From NCBI RefSeq assembly GCF_006715395.1, contig NZ_VFNC01000001.1, forward strand, positions 2,170,001 to 2,234,000: a stretch of DNA of 64,000 nt. Direction: 5' to 3'. This stretch comes from Streptomyces sp. SLBN-31 (GTDB lineage: Bacteria; Actinomycetota; Actinomycetes; Streptomycetales; Streptomycetaceae). The position numbers and the translations under genes were made by a program. A model generated the notes under the pieces. The model saw nothing but the letters and a program-made list of their open reading frames with translations, made no database searches and was not told where the DNA came from. Shown piece after piece: positions 16,615 through 25,185 of the stretch. Position 1 is the stretch's first letter. Every line of letters starts with the position of its first letter.

Positions 16615-17379
16615 TCAGTGGTCGCGGTGCGTCACCAGGACGAGCGGCACGCCTGCGCAGGGCATCAGGCGTGTTCCGCCGACCGTCGTCGGCCGCCGCC
16701 GCTCCAGCACGGCCGCGAAGTCCGGGCCCTTGGTGAGGGACCCGGCCAGATGCGCCGGGTCCGCGGAGGCCGCCACCCGGCCGCGCGCGTTCACCAGGTG
16801 CGCCGGGCGGGGCAGTCGCCGTAGGAGGGGGAGTACGGCCGCTTCGAAGTGCCGCAGGTACACGTCGGCCGCGGCGACCCCGGCGAACCGGCCCTCCGAC
16901 TCGACCGGCGCGGACAGCGTGAGGCTGTACTCGTCGGAGCAGAGGTAGTCGACGTACGGTCCGGCCACCGCGCGCTCGCCGGTGTCGCGGGGCAGGGCGA
17001 ACCAGTCCCAGTGCGTGTAGTCGGCGTAGGCCGAGTGATCGGGGTCGAGGTCGAGCAGCAGCGGCCGGACGTCCCCCTGTGCGTCGGACTGCCACCACTC
17101 CAGCCAGGCCGGTACGTCGGTGAGCAGTCCCGGCGCGGCGACGAAGCCCACCCCGGACACCAGTTCCTGCCGGGCGAGCCGCGCGTGGAGGCCGGGGCGC
17201 AGGGCGGCGAGGTCCACGGTGGCGGGGCGACGGCCCTCGGCAGCCACCCGGGCCAGCAGGGCCGCCGTCTCGGAGCGGGTGGCGGAGACGGCCTCGAACA
17301 CGTGCTCAAGGGCGGAGCCGACCCCGGCCGCGACCGACTCCTCCGCTGCCGTGCCGAGCGCCGTGGTCGCGAGCCTCAT
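16615..17379 (-). CDS. Cache-domain-like protein
   Basis: 254 aa from the ATG at 17379 (GGAGGG upstream). The block GVGFVAAPGLLTDVPAWLEWWQ followed by HWDWFALPRDTGERAVAGPYVDYLCSDEYSLTLSAPVESEGRFAGVAAADVYLRHFE is the pattern of a dCache/PDC small-molecule sensor domain. No signal peptide or transmembrane helix is evident, unlike most Cache sensors. It lies 47 bp downstream of the GntR gene, on the same strand, and is divergent from the PotABCD-like importer. A role in sensing the imported substrate (an amino acid or amine) is plausible but unproven. Confidence 0.7.
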   Translation of the reverse strand: MRLATTALGTAAEESVAAGVGSALEHVFEAVSATRSETAALLARVAAEGRRPATVDLAALRPGLHARLARQELVSGVGFVAAPGLLTDVPAWLEWWQSDAQGDVRPLLLDLDPDHSAYADYTHWDWFALPRDTGERAVAGPYVDYLCSDEYSLTLSAPVESEGRFAGVAAADVYLRHFEAAVLPLLRRLPRPAHLVNARGRVAASADPAHLAGSLTKGPDFAAVLERRRPTTVGGTRLMPCAGVPLVLVTHRDH

Positions 17380-17426
17380 GCGCGCCCTCCAGCGGACGGT
17401 GACCGGACGCGGCGCGGCCAGGGGTT

Positions 17427-18176
17427 CTAGAGCGACAGCCGTACGGCGATGAGCCGCGTCGTCGACTCCTGGACGCACCGCTCGGCCAGCTGCCTGGCCG
17501 AATCGTGGGCCCCATCCTGCACGGCCGAGATTACGGCGCGGTGACGGTCCGCCACCTCTTCACGATATTCGTCGTCGCCCAGCACAAGGCACAGCAGTGC
17601 GCCGACCTCGGTCTGCAGGGCCACCTGCTCCCGGGTCAGGCGCGCCGACTGGGCGGCCGCGGCCAGTTCGACGTGGAAGCGGCCGTATACGCGACTGCGC
17701 GCCGCCGCGTCCTCCGCATGCGCCAACTCGTCCGCCGTACGCCGTAGTTGGAGGAGGTCGTCCGGTTCCGTGCGCTCGGCGGCGAGGCGTGCCGCCGTGC
17801 CGGACAGGGCCGCCCAGTGGTCGCCGAGGTCGCGCAGTTCCTCTGTGCTCCAGCCGCGCAGGCGCGCCCTGAGGCGCTCGTCGCCGGGGTCTTCCGGGAG
17901 GGAGACGAAGGAGCCGCCGCCCCGGCCCCGGCGGGTGGTGACCAGGCCCTGCTGGCGCAGCGCCATGAGGGCTTCGCGCAGGGTCACGGTGGACACGCCG
18001 AGCCGGCCGGCCAGCTCGGTCTCGCCGGGCAGCTGCTCGCCGTCGGCGAGCAGCCCGAGTTCGATGGCGTCGCCGATACGCCGGACGACCGCGTCCACCC
18101 GCGCTCTGCTGTCGACCGGGGCGAAGACGGCTCCGCGGGCGCCGCCGTCCGTCTGCTGCTGCTTCACCGCCACCAC
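17427..18176 (-). CDS. GntR/FadR-family transcriptional regulator
   Basis: 249 aa. N-terminal winged helix (ELGLLADGEQLPGETELAGRLGVSTVTLREALMALRQQGLVTTRRGRGGGSFV, about residues 38-90) and an all-helical FCD-type ligand domain (about 110-245) whose metal-binding-like His residues are seen in FHVEL and RHRAV. It begins GTG GTG GCG GTG, so the exact start is ambiguous. It is divergent from the transporter operon and cotranscribed with the Cache-like gene; it probably represses the importer in the absence of substrate. Confidence 0.9.
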   Translation of the reverse strand: MVAVKQQQTDGGARGAVFAPVDSRARVDAVVRRIGDAIELGLLADGEQLPGETELAGRLGVSTVTLREALMALRQQGLVTTRRGRGGGSFVSLPEDPGDERLRARLRGWSTEELRDLGDHWAALSGTAARLAAERTEPDDLLQLRRTADELAHAEDAAARSRVYGRFHVELAAAAQSARLTREQVALQTEVGALLCLVLGDDEYREEVADRHRAVISAVQDGAHDSARQLAERCVQESTTRLIAVRLSL

Positions 18177-18212
18177 CTCGTCCGTTGACTCAAGCTTTAC
18201 CCTAAGGGGGCC

Positions 18213-18241
18213 TTGAGCTTTGAACTATGACTTCATATCTT
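18213..18241 (+). promoter_or_regulatory. Promoter candidate for the PotABCD-like operon
   Basis: TTGAGC and TATCTT are separated by 17 bp in the 104-bp divergent region, 40 bp before the ATPase ATG. CTCAAG (18189-18194) and CTTGAG (18212-18217) form an inverted repeat overlapping the -35 element and may be the GntR operator. Confidence 0.35.
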
Positions 18242-18280
18242 TCCGTGAAACGGTGACGAGCGCCAGAAAGGTTCCCCTGC

Positions 18281-19318
18281 ATGGAGGGAATTGCGGTCCG
18301 GCTCCAGGATCTACGGAAGTCGTTCGGGGAGACCGACGCCGTGGCCGGGGTCGACCTGGAGATCCGGGACGGAGAGTTCTTCTCGATGCTCGGCCCGTCC
18401 GGGTCCGGCAAGACCACCGTCCTGCGGATGATCGCCGGTTTCGAGACCCCGACGGGCGGGCGCGTCGAACTCGCCGGACAGGAGGTCACGGGCCTCGCCC
18501 CCTTCGAGCGGGACGTGCACACGGTCTTCCAGGACTACGCCCTCTTCCCGCACATGAGCGTCGAGCAGAACGTCGCCTACCCCCTCAAGGTCCGCAAGGT
18601 CCCCAAGGCCGAGCGGCTGGTGCGGGCGCGCAAGGCCCTCGCCGAGGTCCGCCTGGAGGGCTTCGGCAAGCGCCGGCCGGCCCAGCTCTCCGGCGGCCAG
18701 CGCCAGCGCGTCGCCCTCGCCCGCGCCCTGGTGGGGCGGCCACGTGTGTTGCTCCTCGACGAGCCGCTGGGCGCCCTCGACCTGAAGCTGCGCGAACAGA
18801 TGCAGGTCGAGCTCAAGGCCCTGCAGCGCGAGGTCGGCATCACCTTCGTCTTCGTCACCCACGACCAGGAGGAGGCCCTGACGATGAGCGACCGCATCGC
18901 CGTCTTCAACCAGGGCCGCATCGAACAGGTCGGCGCCCCCGCCGAGATCTACGAACGCCCCGCGACCCCGTTCGTCGCCTCGTTCGTCGGCACCTCCAAC
19001 CTGCTGGAGGGCGAGTCCGCCCAGCGGATCGTCGGCACCCCGGGCATCTACAGCATCCGCCCCGAGAAGATCCAGGTCCTGAAGGAGTCCGCCGAGACCG
19101 ACGAGCCGGAGCACACCACCGCCGTCGGCACCGTCGCAGAGGTCGTCTACCTCGGCGACGCCACCCGCTTCCTCGTCGACCTCGACGCCGGCGGCCGCCT
19201 CACCGCCCTCCAGCAGAACCTGGAGACGTCCGCCGAGGACGTGGCCGCCTACCGCGGCACCCGGGTGCGGCTGCGGTGGCACCACCGCCACACCGTCCCC
19301 GTACCGGAACACCCCTGA
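18281..19318 (+). CDS. ABC transporter ATP-binding protein, PotA type
   Basis: 345-aa ATPase of a polyamine/amino-acid-derivative importer. Walker A GPSGSGKTT, Q-loop HTVFQDYALFPHMSVEQNVAYPL, signature LSGGQRQRVALARAL, Walker B VLLLDEPLGALD and the switch histidine VTHDQEEAL are all intact. A C-terminal TOBE-like domain (about 240-340) is typical of PotA and UgpC. ATG start. It is the first gene of an ATPase - binding protein - permease - permease operon that precedes the hydroxyproline catabolic genes. Confidence 0.94.
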   Translation: MEGIAVRLQDLRKSFGETDAVAGVDLEIRDGEFFSMLGPSGSGKTTVLRMIAGFETPTGGRVELAGQEVTGLAPFERDVHTVFQDYALFPHMSVEQNVAYPLKVRKVPKAERLVRARKALAEVRLEGFGKRRPAQLSGGQRQRVALARALVGRPRVLLLDEPLGALDLKLREQMQVELKALQREVGITFVFVTHDQEEALTMSDRIAVFNQGRIEQVGAPAEIYERPATPFVASFVGTSNLLEGESAQRIVGTPGIYSIRPEKIQVLKESAETDEPEHTTAVGTVAEVVYLGDATRFLVDLDAGGRLTALQQNLETSAEDVAAYRGTRVRLRWHHRHTVPVPEHP

Positions 19319-19347
19319 TCCCGCTCCACCTCGATTGGGAGAACGAC

Positions 19348-20541
19348 GTGCGCCTCACCCGAACCGTCCAGGTCGCGGCCTGTGCCGCCGCCCTCCTGCT
19401 CGCCGCCACCGCCTGCGACTCCGGCGGCGGCTCGGCGGCCGGCGGCCTCAACCCCCCCGATCTCAAGGCGCAGTCGAAACTCGGCAAGCCCGAGGGCAGC
19501 GTCAACCTGATCGCCTGGGCCGGCTACGTCGAGAACGGCTCCAACGACCCCAAGGTCGACTGGGTCACCGACTTCGAGAAGCAGACCGGCTGCCAGGTGA
19601 ACTCCAAGGTCGCCGCCAGCTCCGACGAGATGGTCAAGCTGATGAAGACCGGCGAGTACGACGCCGTCTCCGCCTCCGGCGACGCCTCACTGCGCCTGAT
19701 CGCCTCCGGCGACGCCGCCCCCGTCAACACCGGGCTCGTACCGAACTACAAGGACATCTTCAGCGGCCTGAAGAACGGCGCCTGGAACTCCGTCAAGGGC
19801 CAGATGTACGGCATCCCGCACGGCCGCGGCGCCAACCTGCTGATGTACAACACGCAGAAGGTCAACCCGGCGCCGACCTCCTGGGCCGCCGTCTTCGACG
19901 ACGCCCCGAAGTACAAGGGCCACGTCACCGCGTACGACTCGCCGATCTACATCGCCGACGCCGCCCTGTATCTCAAGGCCACCAGGCCCGAGTTGAAGAT
20001 CAAGGACCCGTACGCCCTCGACCAGAAGCAGTTCGACGCGGCCGTGAGCCTGCTGAAGAAGCAGAACACCGACGTCGGCGAGTACTGGAGCGACTACCTG
20101 AAGGAGATCTCCGCCTTCAAGAGCGGCGACTCCGTGGTAGGCACCACCTGGCAGGTCATCGCGAACCTCGCCGCCGGCGAGGGCGCCAAGGTCAAGGCCA
20201 TCGTGCCCAAGGAGGGTTCGACCGGCTGGTCCGACACCTGGATGGTCTCCGCCAAGGCCAAGCACCCCAACTGTGCCTACAAATGGCTGAACTGGATCGT
20301 CTCCCCGAAGGTCAACGCCCAGGTCGCCGAGTACTTCGGCGAGGCGCCCGCCAACTCCAAGGCCTGCGACCTCACCAGCGACAAGAACTTCTGCACCACC
20401 TACCACGCGGCCGACGAGGGCTACTGGAAGAACATCGCTTTCTGGAACACGCCCATCGAGCAGTGCCTCGACGGCCGCACCGACGTCAAGTGCGTGCCCT
20501 ACGCCAAGTGGGTGCGGGCCTGGACCGAGATCAAGGGCTGA
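19348..20541 (+). CDS. Substrate-binding lipoprotein, PotD/PotF type
   Basis: 397 aa from the GTG at 19348, with GGGAG 7 nt upstream. The lipoprotein signal ends in the lipobox LAATAC. Mature protein: VNLIAWAGYVENGSNDPKVDWVTDFEKQTGCQV is the typical start of the spermidine/putrescine-binding family, and GTTWQVIANLAAGEGAKVKAIVPKEGSTGWSDTWMV forms the second lobe. Four or more cysteines in the C-terminal 60 residues (NSKACDLTSDKNFC, EQCLDGRTDVKC) may form disulfides. The link to hydroxyproline genes suggests a proline derivative rather than a polyamine as ligand. Confidence 0.92.
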   Translation: MRLTRTVQVAACAAALLLAATACDSGGGSAAGGLNPPDLKAQSKLGKPEGSVNLIAWAGYVENGSNDPKVDWVTDFEKQTGCQVNSKVAASSDEMVKLMKTGEYDAVSASGDASLRLIASGDAAPVNTGLVPNYKDIFSGLKNGAWNSVKGQMYGIPHGRGANLLMYNTQKVNPAPTSWAAVFDDAPKYKGHVTAYDSPIYIADAALYLKATRPELKIKDPYALDQKQFDAAVSLLKKQNTDVGEYWSDYLKEISAFKSGDSVVGTTWQVIANLAAGEGAKVKAIVPKEGSTGWSDTWMVSAKAKHPNCAYKWLNWIVSPKVNAQVAEYFGEAPANSKACDLTSDKNFCTTYHAADEGYWKNIAFWNTPIEQCLDGRTDVKCVPYAKWVRAWTEIKG

Positions 20542-20544
20542 GGC

Positions 20545-21408
20545 GTGGCCCTGCTGACCCGGACCGCGGGGGCGCTGCACCGCCGCCCCCGCCTCCGCCT
20601 GACCCTGCTGCTGACCGCCCCGCTGCTGTGGCTGGCCGTGCTCTACCTCGGCTCGCTCACGGTGCTGTTCGTCTCCGCCTTCTGGACCACGAACTCCTTC
20701 ACCTCCGAAGTCGTGAGGGTCTGGTCGACCGACAACTTCCACGAGCTGTTCACCACGCCCGTCTACCGGCAGGTGATCGTACGCAGCGTGGGGGTCGCCG
20801 CCTCGGTGACCGTGCTGTGCGCGCTCATCGCCTTCCCGGTCGCCTTCTACACCGCGCGGGTCGCCCGGCCGAGGTGGCGTCCGCTGCTCGTCGTCGCCAT
20901 CCTCACCCCGCTGTGGGCGAGTTACCTGGTGAAGGTGTACGCGTGGCGGCTGATCCTGTCCGAGGGCGGACTCGCCGACTGGATGCTCAGGCCGTTCGGG
21001 CTCAGCGGCCCCGGCTTCGGCCTGCCGGCCGCCGTACTGACCCTGACCTACCTCTGGCTGCCGTACATGATCCTGCCCATCCACACGGCCCTGGAGCAGC
21101 TGCCCGCCAACCTGCTCGACGCGTCCGCCGACCTGGGGGCCAGGGCCTGGCGCACCTTCCGTTCGGTGGTGCTGCCGATGGTGCTGCCGTCCGTCGCCGC
21201 CGGGTCGATCTTCACGTTCTCGCTCAGCCTCGGCGACTACATCACCGTGCAGATCGTCGGCGGCAAGACCCAGCTGATCGGCAACCTCGTGTACTCCAAC
21301 ATCGAGCTCAACCTGCCCATGGCCGCCGCGCTCGGCACGGTCCCGGTCGCCGTCATCGTCCTGTACCTGCTCGCCATGCGGCGCACGGGCGCGCTCAGCA
21401 GCCTGTAG
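20545..21408 (+). CDS. ABC transporter permease, PotB type
   Basis: 287 aa with about six transmembrane segments (LTLLLTAPLLWLAVLYLGSLTVLF first, VAVIVLYLLAMRRTG last) and the EAA loop as DASADLGARAWRTFRSVVLPMVLPS. GTG start three bases after the binding-protein stop. It forms the membrane pore together with the next gene product. Confidence 0.92.
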   Translation: MALLTRTAGALHRRPRLRLTLLLTAPLLWLAVLYLGSLTVLFVSAFWTTNSFTSEVVRVWSTDNFHELFTTPVYRQVIVRSVGVAASVTVLCALIAFPVAFYTARVARPRWRPLLVVAILTPLWASYLVKVYAWRLILSEGGLADWMLRPFGLSGPGFGLPAAVLTLTYLWLPYMILPIHTALEQLPANLLDASADLGARAWRTFRSVVLPMVLPSVAAGSIFTFSLSLGDYITVQIVGGKTQLIGNLVYSNIELNLPMAAALGTVPVAVIVLYLLAMRRTGALSSL

Positions 21409-21429
21409 AGCCTGGAGAAGGAGCCCGCC

Positions 21430-22245
21430 GTGCAACTCTCGCGTTCCGCGCGCATCGCCCTGCGCGTCGCCGCCGGGGCCGGCTTCGCCGTGATCTACGT
21501 CCCCCTGCTGCTGGTCGTCGTCAACTCCCTGAACCCCGACCGCAGCGCGAGCTGGCCACCGCCCGGCCTGACCCTGCACTGGTGGTCCGTCGCCTGGCAC
21601 AACTCCGGTGCGCGCGAGGCCCTTTGGACCTCGGTCCGGACCGGGCTGGGGGCGACCGCGATCGCCCTCGTCCTCGGCACGCTGATCGCGTTCGCCGTCG
21701 CCCGGCACCGGTTCTTCGGCCGCGACACGATCTCCTTCGTGGTCGTCCTGCCGATCGCATTGCCCGGTATCGTCACGGGCATCGCCCTCAACTCGGCCTT
21801 CAGCACGGTCCTCGAACCACTGGGGGTCGGCCTGGGCCTGTTCACCGTGATCGTCGGGCACGCCACCTTCTGCATCGTCGTCGTCTTCAACAACGTCGTC
21901 GCCCGGCTGCGGCGCACCTCCGGCTCCTACGAGGAGGCGGCGATGGACCTTGGCGCCGACACCTTCCGCGCCTTCGTCGACGTCACCTTCCCGCTGGTGC
22001 GTTCGGCCCTCCTCGCGGGCGGACTGCTCGCCTTCGCGCTCTCCTTCGACGAGATCGTGGTGACCACGTTCACCGCCGGGCCCGGCATCGAGACCCTTCC
22101 CATCTGGATCTTCAACAACATGACCCGGCCCCAGCAGGCGCCCGTAGTGAACGTGGTGGCGGCCGTCCTCGTGCTGCTCTCCGTCGTCCCGATCTACGTC
22201 GCCCAGCGGCTGTCGGCCGATACGGCGACGGGGAGCCGGGTGTGA
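21430..22245 (+). CDS. ABC transporter permease, PotC type
   Basis: 271 aa, six predicted membrane helices, with the EAA loop EEAAMDLGADTFRAFVDVTFPLVRS. GTG start with GGAGAAGGAG upstream. It is the last gene of the importer; an 87-bp gap with an operator-like palindrome separates it from the dehydrogenase genes. Confidence 0.92.
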   Translation: MQLSRSARIALRVAAGAGFAVIYVPLLLVVVNSLNPDRSASWPPPGLTLHWWSVAWHNSGAREALWTSVRTGLGATAIALVLGTLIAFAVARHRFFGRDTISFVVVLPIALPGIVTGIALNSAFSTVLEPLGVGLGLFTVIVGHATFCIVVVFNNVVARLRRTSGSYEEAAMDLGADTFRAFVDVTFPLVRSALLAGGLLAFALSFDEIVVTTFTAGPGIETLPIWIFNNMTRPQQAPVVNVVAAVLVLLSVVPIYVAQRLSADTATGSRV

Positions 22246-22313
22246 GGGGAGCTGGGCTGAGGGGGGCCGGGTCTGAGCGGCGGCCCGCGCGGAGGCATTC
22301 CGCACACATGCGA

Positions 22314-22324
22314 TATGTGACATA
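22314..22324. promoter_or_regulatory. Operator-like palindrome before the hydroxyproline operon
   Basis: TATGTGACATA is a perfect palindrome about a central G, located nine bases before the GTG of the dehydrogenase gene. It resembles half-sites used by FCD-type GntR regulators, two of which are encoded nearby. Assignment is by position only. Confidence 0.35.
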
Positions 22325-22332
22325 GTACTGGC

Positions 22333-23484
22333 GTGAGCAAGCCACTGACCTGCGATGTCGTGGTCATCGGTGCCGGAATGGTGGGCGCCGCCTGCGCCCT
22401 GTACGCGGCCCGCGCGGGCCTGGGCGTCCTCGTCGTGGACCGCGGCGGCGTGGCCGGCGGCACGACCGGCGCCGGCGAGGGCAACATCCTCGTCTCCGAC
22501 AAGGAGCCGGGACCCGAGCTCGAACTCGCCCTGCTGTCCCTCCGTTTGTGGGCCGAGCTCGCCGCCGAGCTGGGAGCGTCCGTCGAGTACGAGGCCAAGG
22601 GCGGCGTCGCGGTCGCCTCCTCCCCGGGCGGCCTGACGGCCCTGGAACGCTTCGCCGACGCCCAGCGGGCCGCCGGCGTCGTCGCCGAACCCCTCGCGGG
22701 CGACACTCTCTACGCGCTCGAACCGCACCTCGCCCCCGGACTGCCGGGCGGCGTCCACTACCCGCAGGACAGCCAGGTCATGCCCGCCCTGGCCGCCGCC
22801 CACCTGCTCCGCGCCTCGGGCGCCCGCCTGCTCACCGGCCACCGTGTGACGGACGTGCTGCGCGGCCCGGACGGCGCGGTCCGCGGGGTGCGCACCGACC
22901 GGGGCGACCTGCACGCCCCAGTCGTCGTCAACGCGGCCGGCACCTGGGGCGGAGAGATCGCCGCCCTCGCCGGCGTCCACCTCCCCGTCCTGCCGCGCCG
23001 CGGCTTCGTCCTGGTCACCGAGCCGCTCCCGCGCCGGGTCCGCCACAAGGTGTACGCCGCCGACTACGTCGCCGACGTGGCCAGCGACTCGGCCGCCCTG
23101 CAGACCTCGCCGGTCGTCGAGGGCACCGCCGCCGGCCCCGTCCTGATCGGCGCGAGCCGCGAACGGGTGGGCTTCGACCGGACCTTCTCGCTGCCCGCCG
23201 TCCGCGCGCTGGCCGCGGGCGCCACCCGGCTGTTCCCCTTCCTGGCCGACGTGCGCGCCACCCGCGCCTACCTCGGCTTCCGCCCGTACATGCCCGACCA
23301 CCTCCCCGCCGTCGGCCCCGACCCCAGAGCCCCCGGCCTGTACCACGCCTGCGGCCACGAGGGCGCCGGCATCGGCCTGTCCACCGGCACCGGGCACCTC
23401 GTCGCCCAGGCGCTGACCGGCAAGAAGCCCGACCTGGACCTGACGCCGTTCGGCCCCGACCGCTTCCCCGAGGAGGTCGCGTGA
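22333..23484 (+). CDS. FAD-dependent D-hydroxyproline/amino-acid dehydrogenase, beta subunit type
   Basis: 383-aa DAO-fold flavoprotein. The N-terminal dinucleotide loop VVIGAGMVGAACALYAARAG binds FAD, and GFRPYMPDHLPAVGPDP near the C-terminus is the family's second FAD contact. It resembles the catalytic subunit of heteromeric D-hydroxyproline or sarcosine dehydrogenases. Its stop overlaps the GTG of the ferredoxin-like gene, and the next two genes give the gamma and alpha subunits. With the epimerase further down, the likely reaction is oxidation of cis-4-hydroxy-D-proline to pyrroline-4-hydroxy-2-carboxylate. Confidence 0.86.
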   Translation: MSKPLTCDVVVIGAGMVGAACALYAARAGLGVLVVDRGGVAGGTTGAGEGNILVSDKEPGPELELALLSLRLWAELAAELGASVEYEAKGGVAVASSPGGLTALERFADAQRAAGVVAEPLAGDTLYALEPHLAPGLPGGVHYPQDSQVMPALAAAHLLRASGARLLTGHRVTDVLRGPDGAVRGVRTDRGDLHAPVVVNAAGTWGGEIAALAGVHLPVLPRRGFVLVTEPLPRRVRHKVYAADYVADVASDSAALQTSPVVEGTAAGPVLIGASRERVGFDRTFSLPAVRALAAGATRLFPFLADVRATRAYLGFRPYMPDHLPAVGPDPRAPGLYHACGHEGAGIGLSTGTGHLVAQALTGKKPDLDLTPFGPDRFPEEVA

Positions 23485-23783
23485 GCTCCCCGCTGGACCT
23501 GGCCGACGCCCGTCCCGGCCCCGCCTTCACGGTCACCCTCGACGACCGGGAGATCGAGGCGCTGCCCGGCCAGACCGTCGCCGCCGCGCTCTGGGCGGCC
23601 GGCGTCACCTCGTGGCGCACCACCCGGGGAGCGGGCCGCCCCCGCGGCGTCTTCTGCGGCATCGGCGTCTGCTTCGACTGCCTGGTGACCGTCAACGACC
23701 GCCCCAACCAGCGCGCCTGCCTGGTGCCGCTGGCCCCGGGCGACGTGATCCGTACGCAGGAGGGGACCGGCCACGATGACTGA
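23481..23783 (+). CDS. 2Fe-2S ferredoxin-like subunit of the dehydrogenase
   Basis: 100-aa Fer2_4-type protein. CGIGVCFDC followed by a cysteine after 12 residues (VTVNDRPNQRAC) supplies the four iron-sulfur ligands. It is the small electron-transfer subunit found between the two flavoprotein subunits of heteromeric opine, sarcosine and D-hydroxyproline dehydrogenases. GTG start overlaps the upstream stop (GTGA) and its end overlaps the next ATG by eight bases, showing tight coupling. Confidence 0.9.
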   Translation: MSSPLDLADARPGPAFTVTLDDREIEALPGQTVAAALWAAGVTSWRTTRGAGRPRGVFCGIGVCFDCLVTVNDRPNQRACLVPLAPGDVIRTQEGTGHDD

Positions 23784-25185
23784 CCGACCGCACCTCGCGG
23801 TGATCGGCGCGGGCCCTGCGGGTCTCGCCGCGACGCTCGCCGCGGCCGCGCGCGGGCTCCGCGTCACGCTCGTCGACTCCGCCGCGGAGGCGGGCGGCCA
23901 GTTCTACCGGCAGCCGGCGGCGGAGCTGCGCGCCCGCCGGCCGCAGGCCCTGCACCACCAGTGGCGGGTGTGGGAGCGACTGCGGGACGACCTGCGCGCC
24001 CACCTGCGGGCAGGAACCGTACGGCACTTGACGGACCATCACGTCTGGTTGGTCGAGCGGCGGCCCACGGACTTCGTCGTGCACGCGCTGCTCGGTCCCG
24101 AGCAGGAGGACCCGGCCACCGTCCGCGCCGACGCCGTGCTGCTGGCCACCGGAGGGTACGAACAGGTGCTGCCCTTCCCCGGCTGGACCCTGCCGGGTGT
24201 CGTCACCGCGGGCGGCGCCCAGGCCATGCTGAAGGGAACGCTCGTCGTCCCGGGCCGGACAGCCGTCGTCGCCGGGACCGGTCCGCTGCTGCTGCCGGTG
24301 GCGACGGGGCTGGCGGCCGCGGGCGTGGAAGTGGCCGCCCTCGTCGAGTCCGCCGGTGCCCGAGCCTTCGCACGGCACCTTCGTCCGCTGGTCTCCCAGC
24401 CGGGCAAGCTCGCCGAAGGGGCCCTCTACGCGGCCCAGTTGGCCCGGCGCCGGGTCCGCCCGCTGTTCCGGCACACGGTGGTCGAGGCGCACGGCACCGA
24501 GCGGGTGGAGGCCGTGACCGTCGCCGCGCTCGACGCCGCGGGACGCGTCCGGCCCGGCACCCGGCGCCGTATCGCCTGCGACTCGCTCGCCGTGAGCCAC
24601 GGCATGCTGGCCCACACCGACCTCGCGGAGAGCCTCGGCTGCCGCCTCGACGGGCACGTGGTCCACGTCGACGACGAGCAGCGCACCGACGTACCCCGAG
24701 TCTGGGCCGCGGGGGAGGCCACCGGCATCGGCGGCTCCGCCCTCGCGCTCATCGAGGGCCGCATCGCGGGAAGCTCCGCCGCGGCGCGCCTGACGGGGAC
24801 CGAACCCGACCGGGCGGAGTGGGACACCTCCCTCAAGTCCCGTAGAAGACTTCGGGAGTTCGCCGCAGCCCTCGACGCCGTGTACCGGCCGCCCGCGCAC
24901 TGGAGCGAGCAGGTGACCGACGAGACCCTGGTCTGCCGGTGCGAGGAGGTGACCGCCGGTGCCGTCCGGGCCGCCGTCGACGACCTGGGCGCCGGCGATC
25001 CGCGCACCGTGAAGCTGCTCACCCGGGCCGGCATGGGCTGGTGCCAGGGCCGGATCTGCGGACCCGCGGTCGCCGGGCTCGCGGGATGCCGACCCACCCC
25101 GTCCAGACGGCCGTTCGCGCGGCCCGTGCCGCTCGGCGTCCTGGCTCAGGAACCCGACCACCCCACCGAGGAAGGGCCCTCATGA
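23776..25185 (+). CDS. NAD(P)/FAD-dependent oxidoreductase, alpha subunit type, with BFD domain
   Basis: 469 aa. N-terminal FAD loop LAVIGAGPAGLAATLAAAARG, a second nucleotide loop around TAVVAGTGPLLLPVATGLAAAG, and a C-terminal bacterioferredoxin-like 2Fe-2S domain at about residues 388-430 (VCRCEEVTAGAV ... GMGWCQGRICGP). This is the architecture of the large non-catalytic subunit in three-part D-hydroxyproline dehydrogenases, passing electrons onward. ATG start overlaps the preceding gene and its TGA overlaps the ATG of the DapA-like gene. Confidence 0.9.
   Translation: MTDRPHLAVIGAGPAGLAATLAAAARGLRVTLVDSAAEAGGQFYRQPAAELRARRPQALHHQWRVWERLRDDLRAHLRAGTVRHLTDHHVWLVERRPTDFVVHALLGPEQEDPATVRADAVLLATGGYEQVLPFPGWTLPGVVTAGGAQAMLKGTLVVPGRTAVVAGTGPLLLPVATGLAAAGVEVAALVESAGARAFARHLRPLVSQPGKLAEGALYAAQLARRRVRPLFRHTVVEAHGTERVEAVTVAALDAAGRVRPGTRRRIACDSLAVSHGMLAHTDLAESLGCRLDGHVVHVDDEQRTDVPRVWAAGEATGIGGSALALIEGRIAGSSAAARLTGTEPDRAEWDTSLKSRRRLREFAAALDAVYRPPAHWSEQVTDETLVCRCEEVTAGAVRAAVDDLGAGDPRTVKLLTRAGMGWCQGRICGPAVAGLAGCRPTPSRRPFARPVPLGVLAQEPDHPTEEGPS

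Noticed and set aside
19687..23397. 1236-codon minus-strand open frame opposite the transporter and dehydrogenase genes
   Set aside because: Same kind of shadow; no ribosome binding site or recognisable domain.
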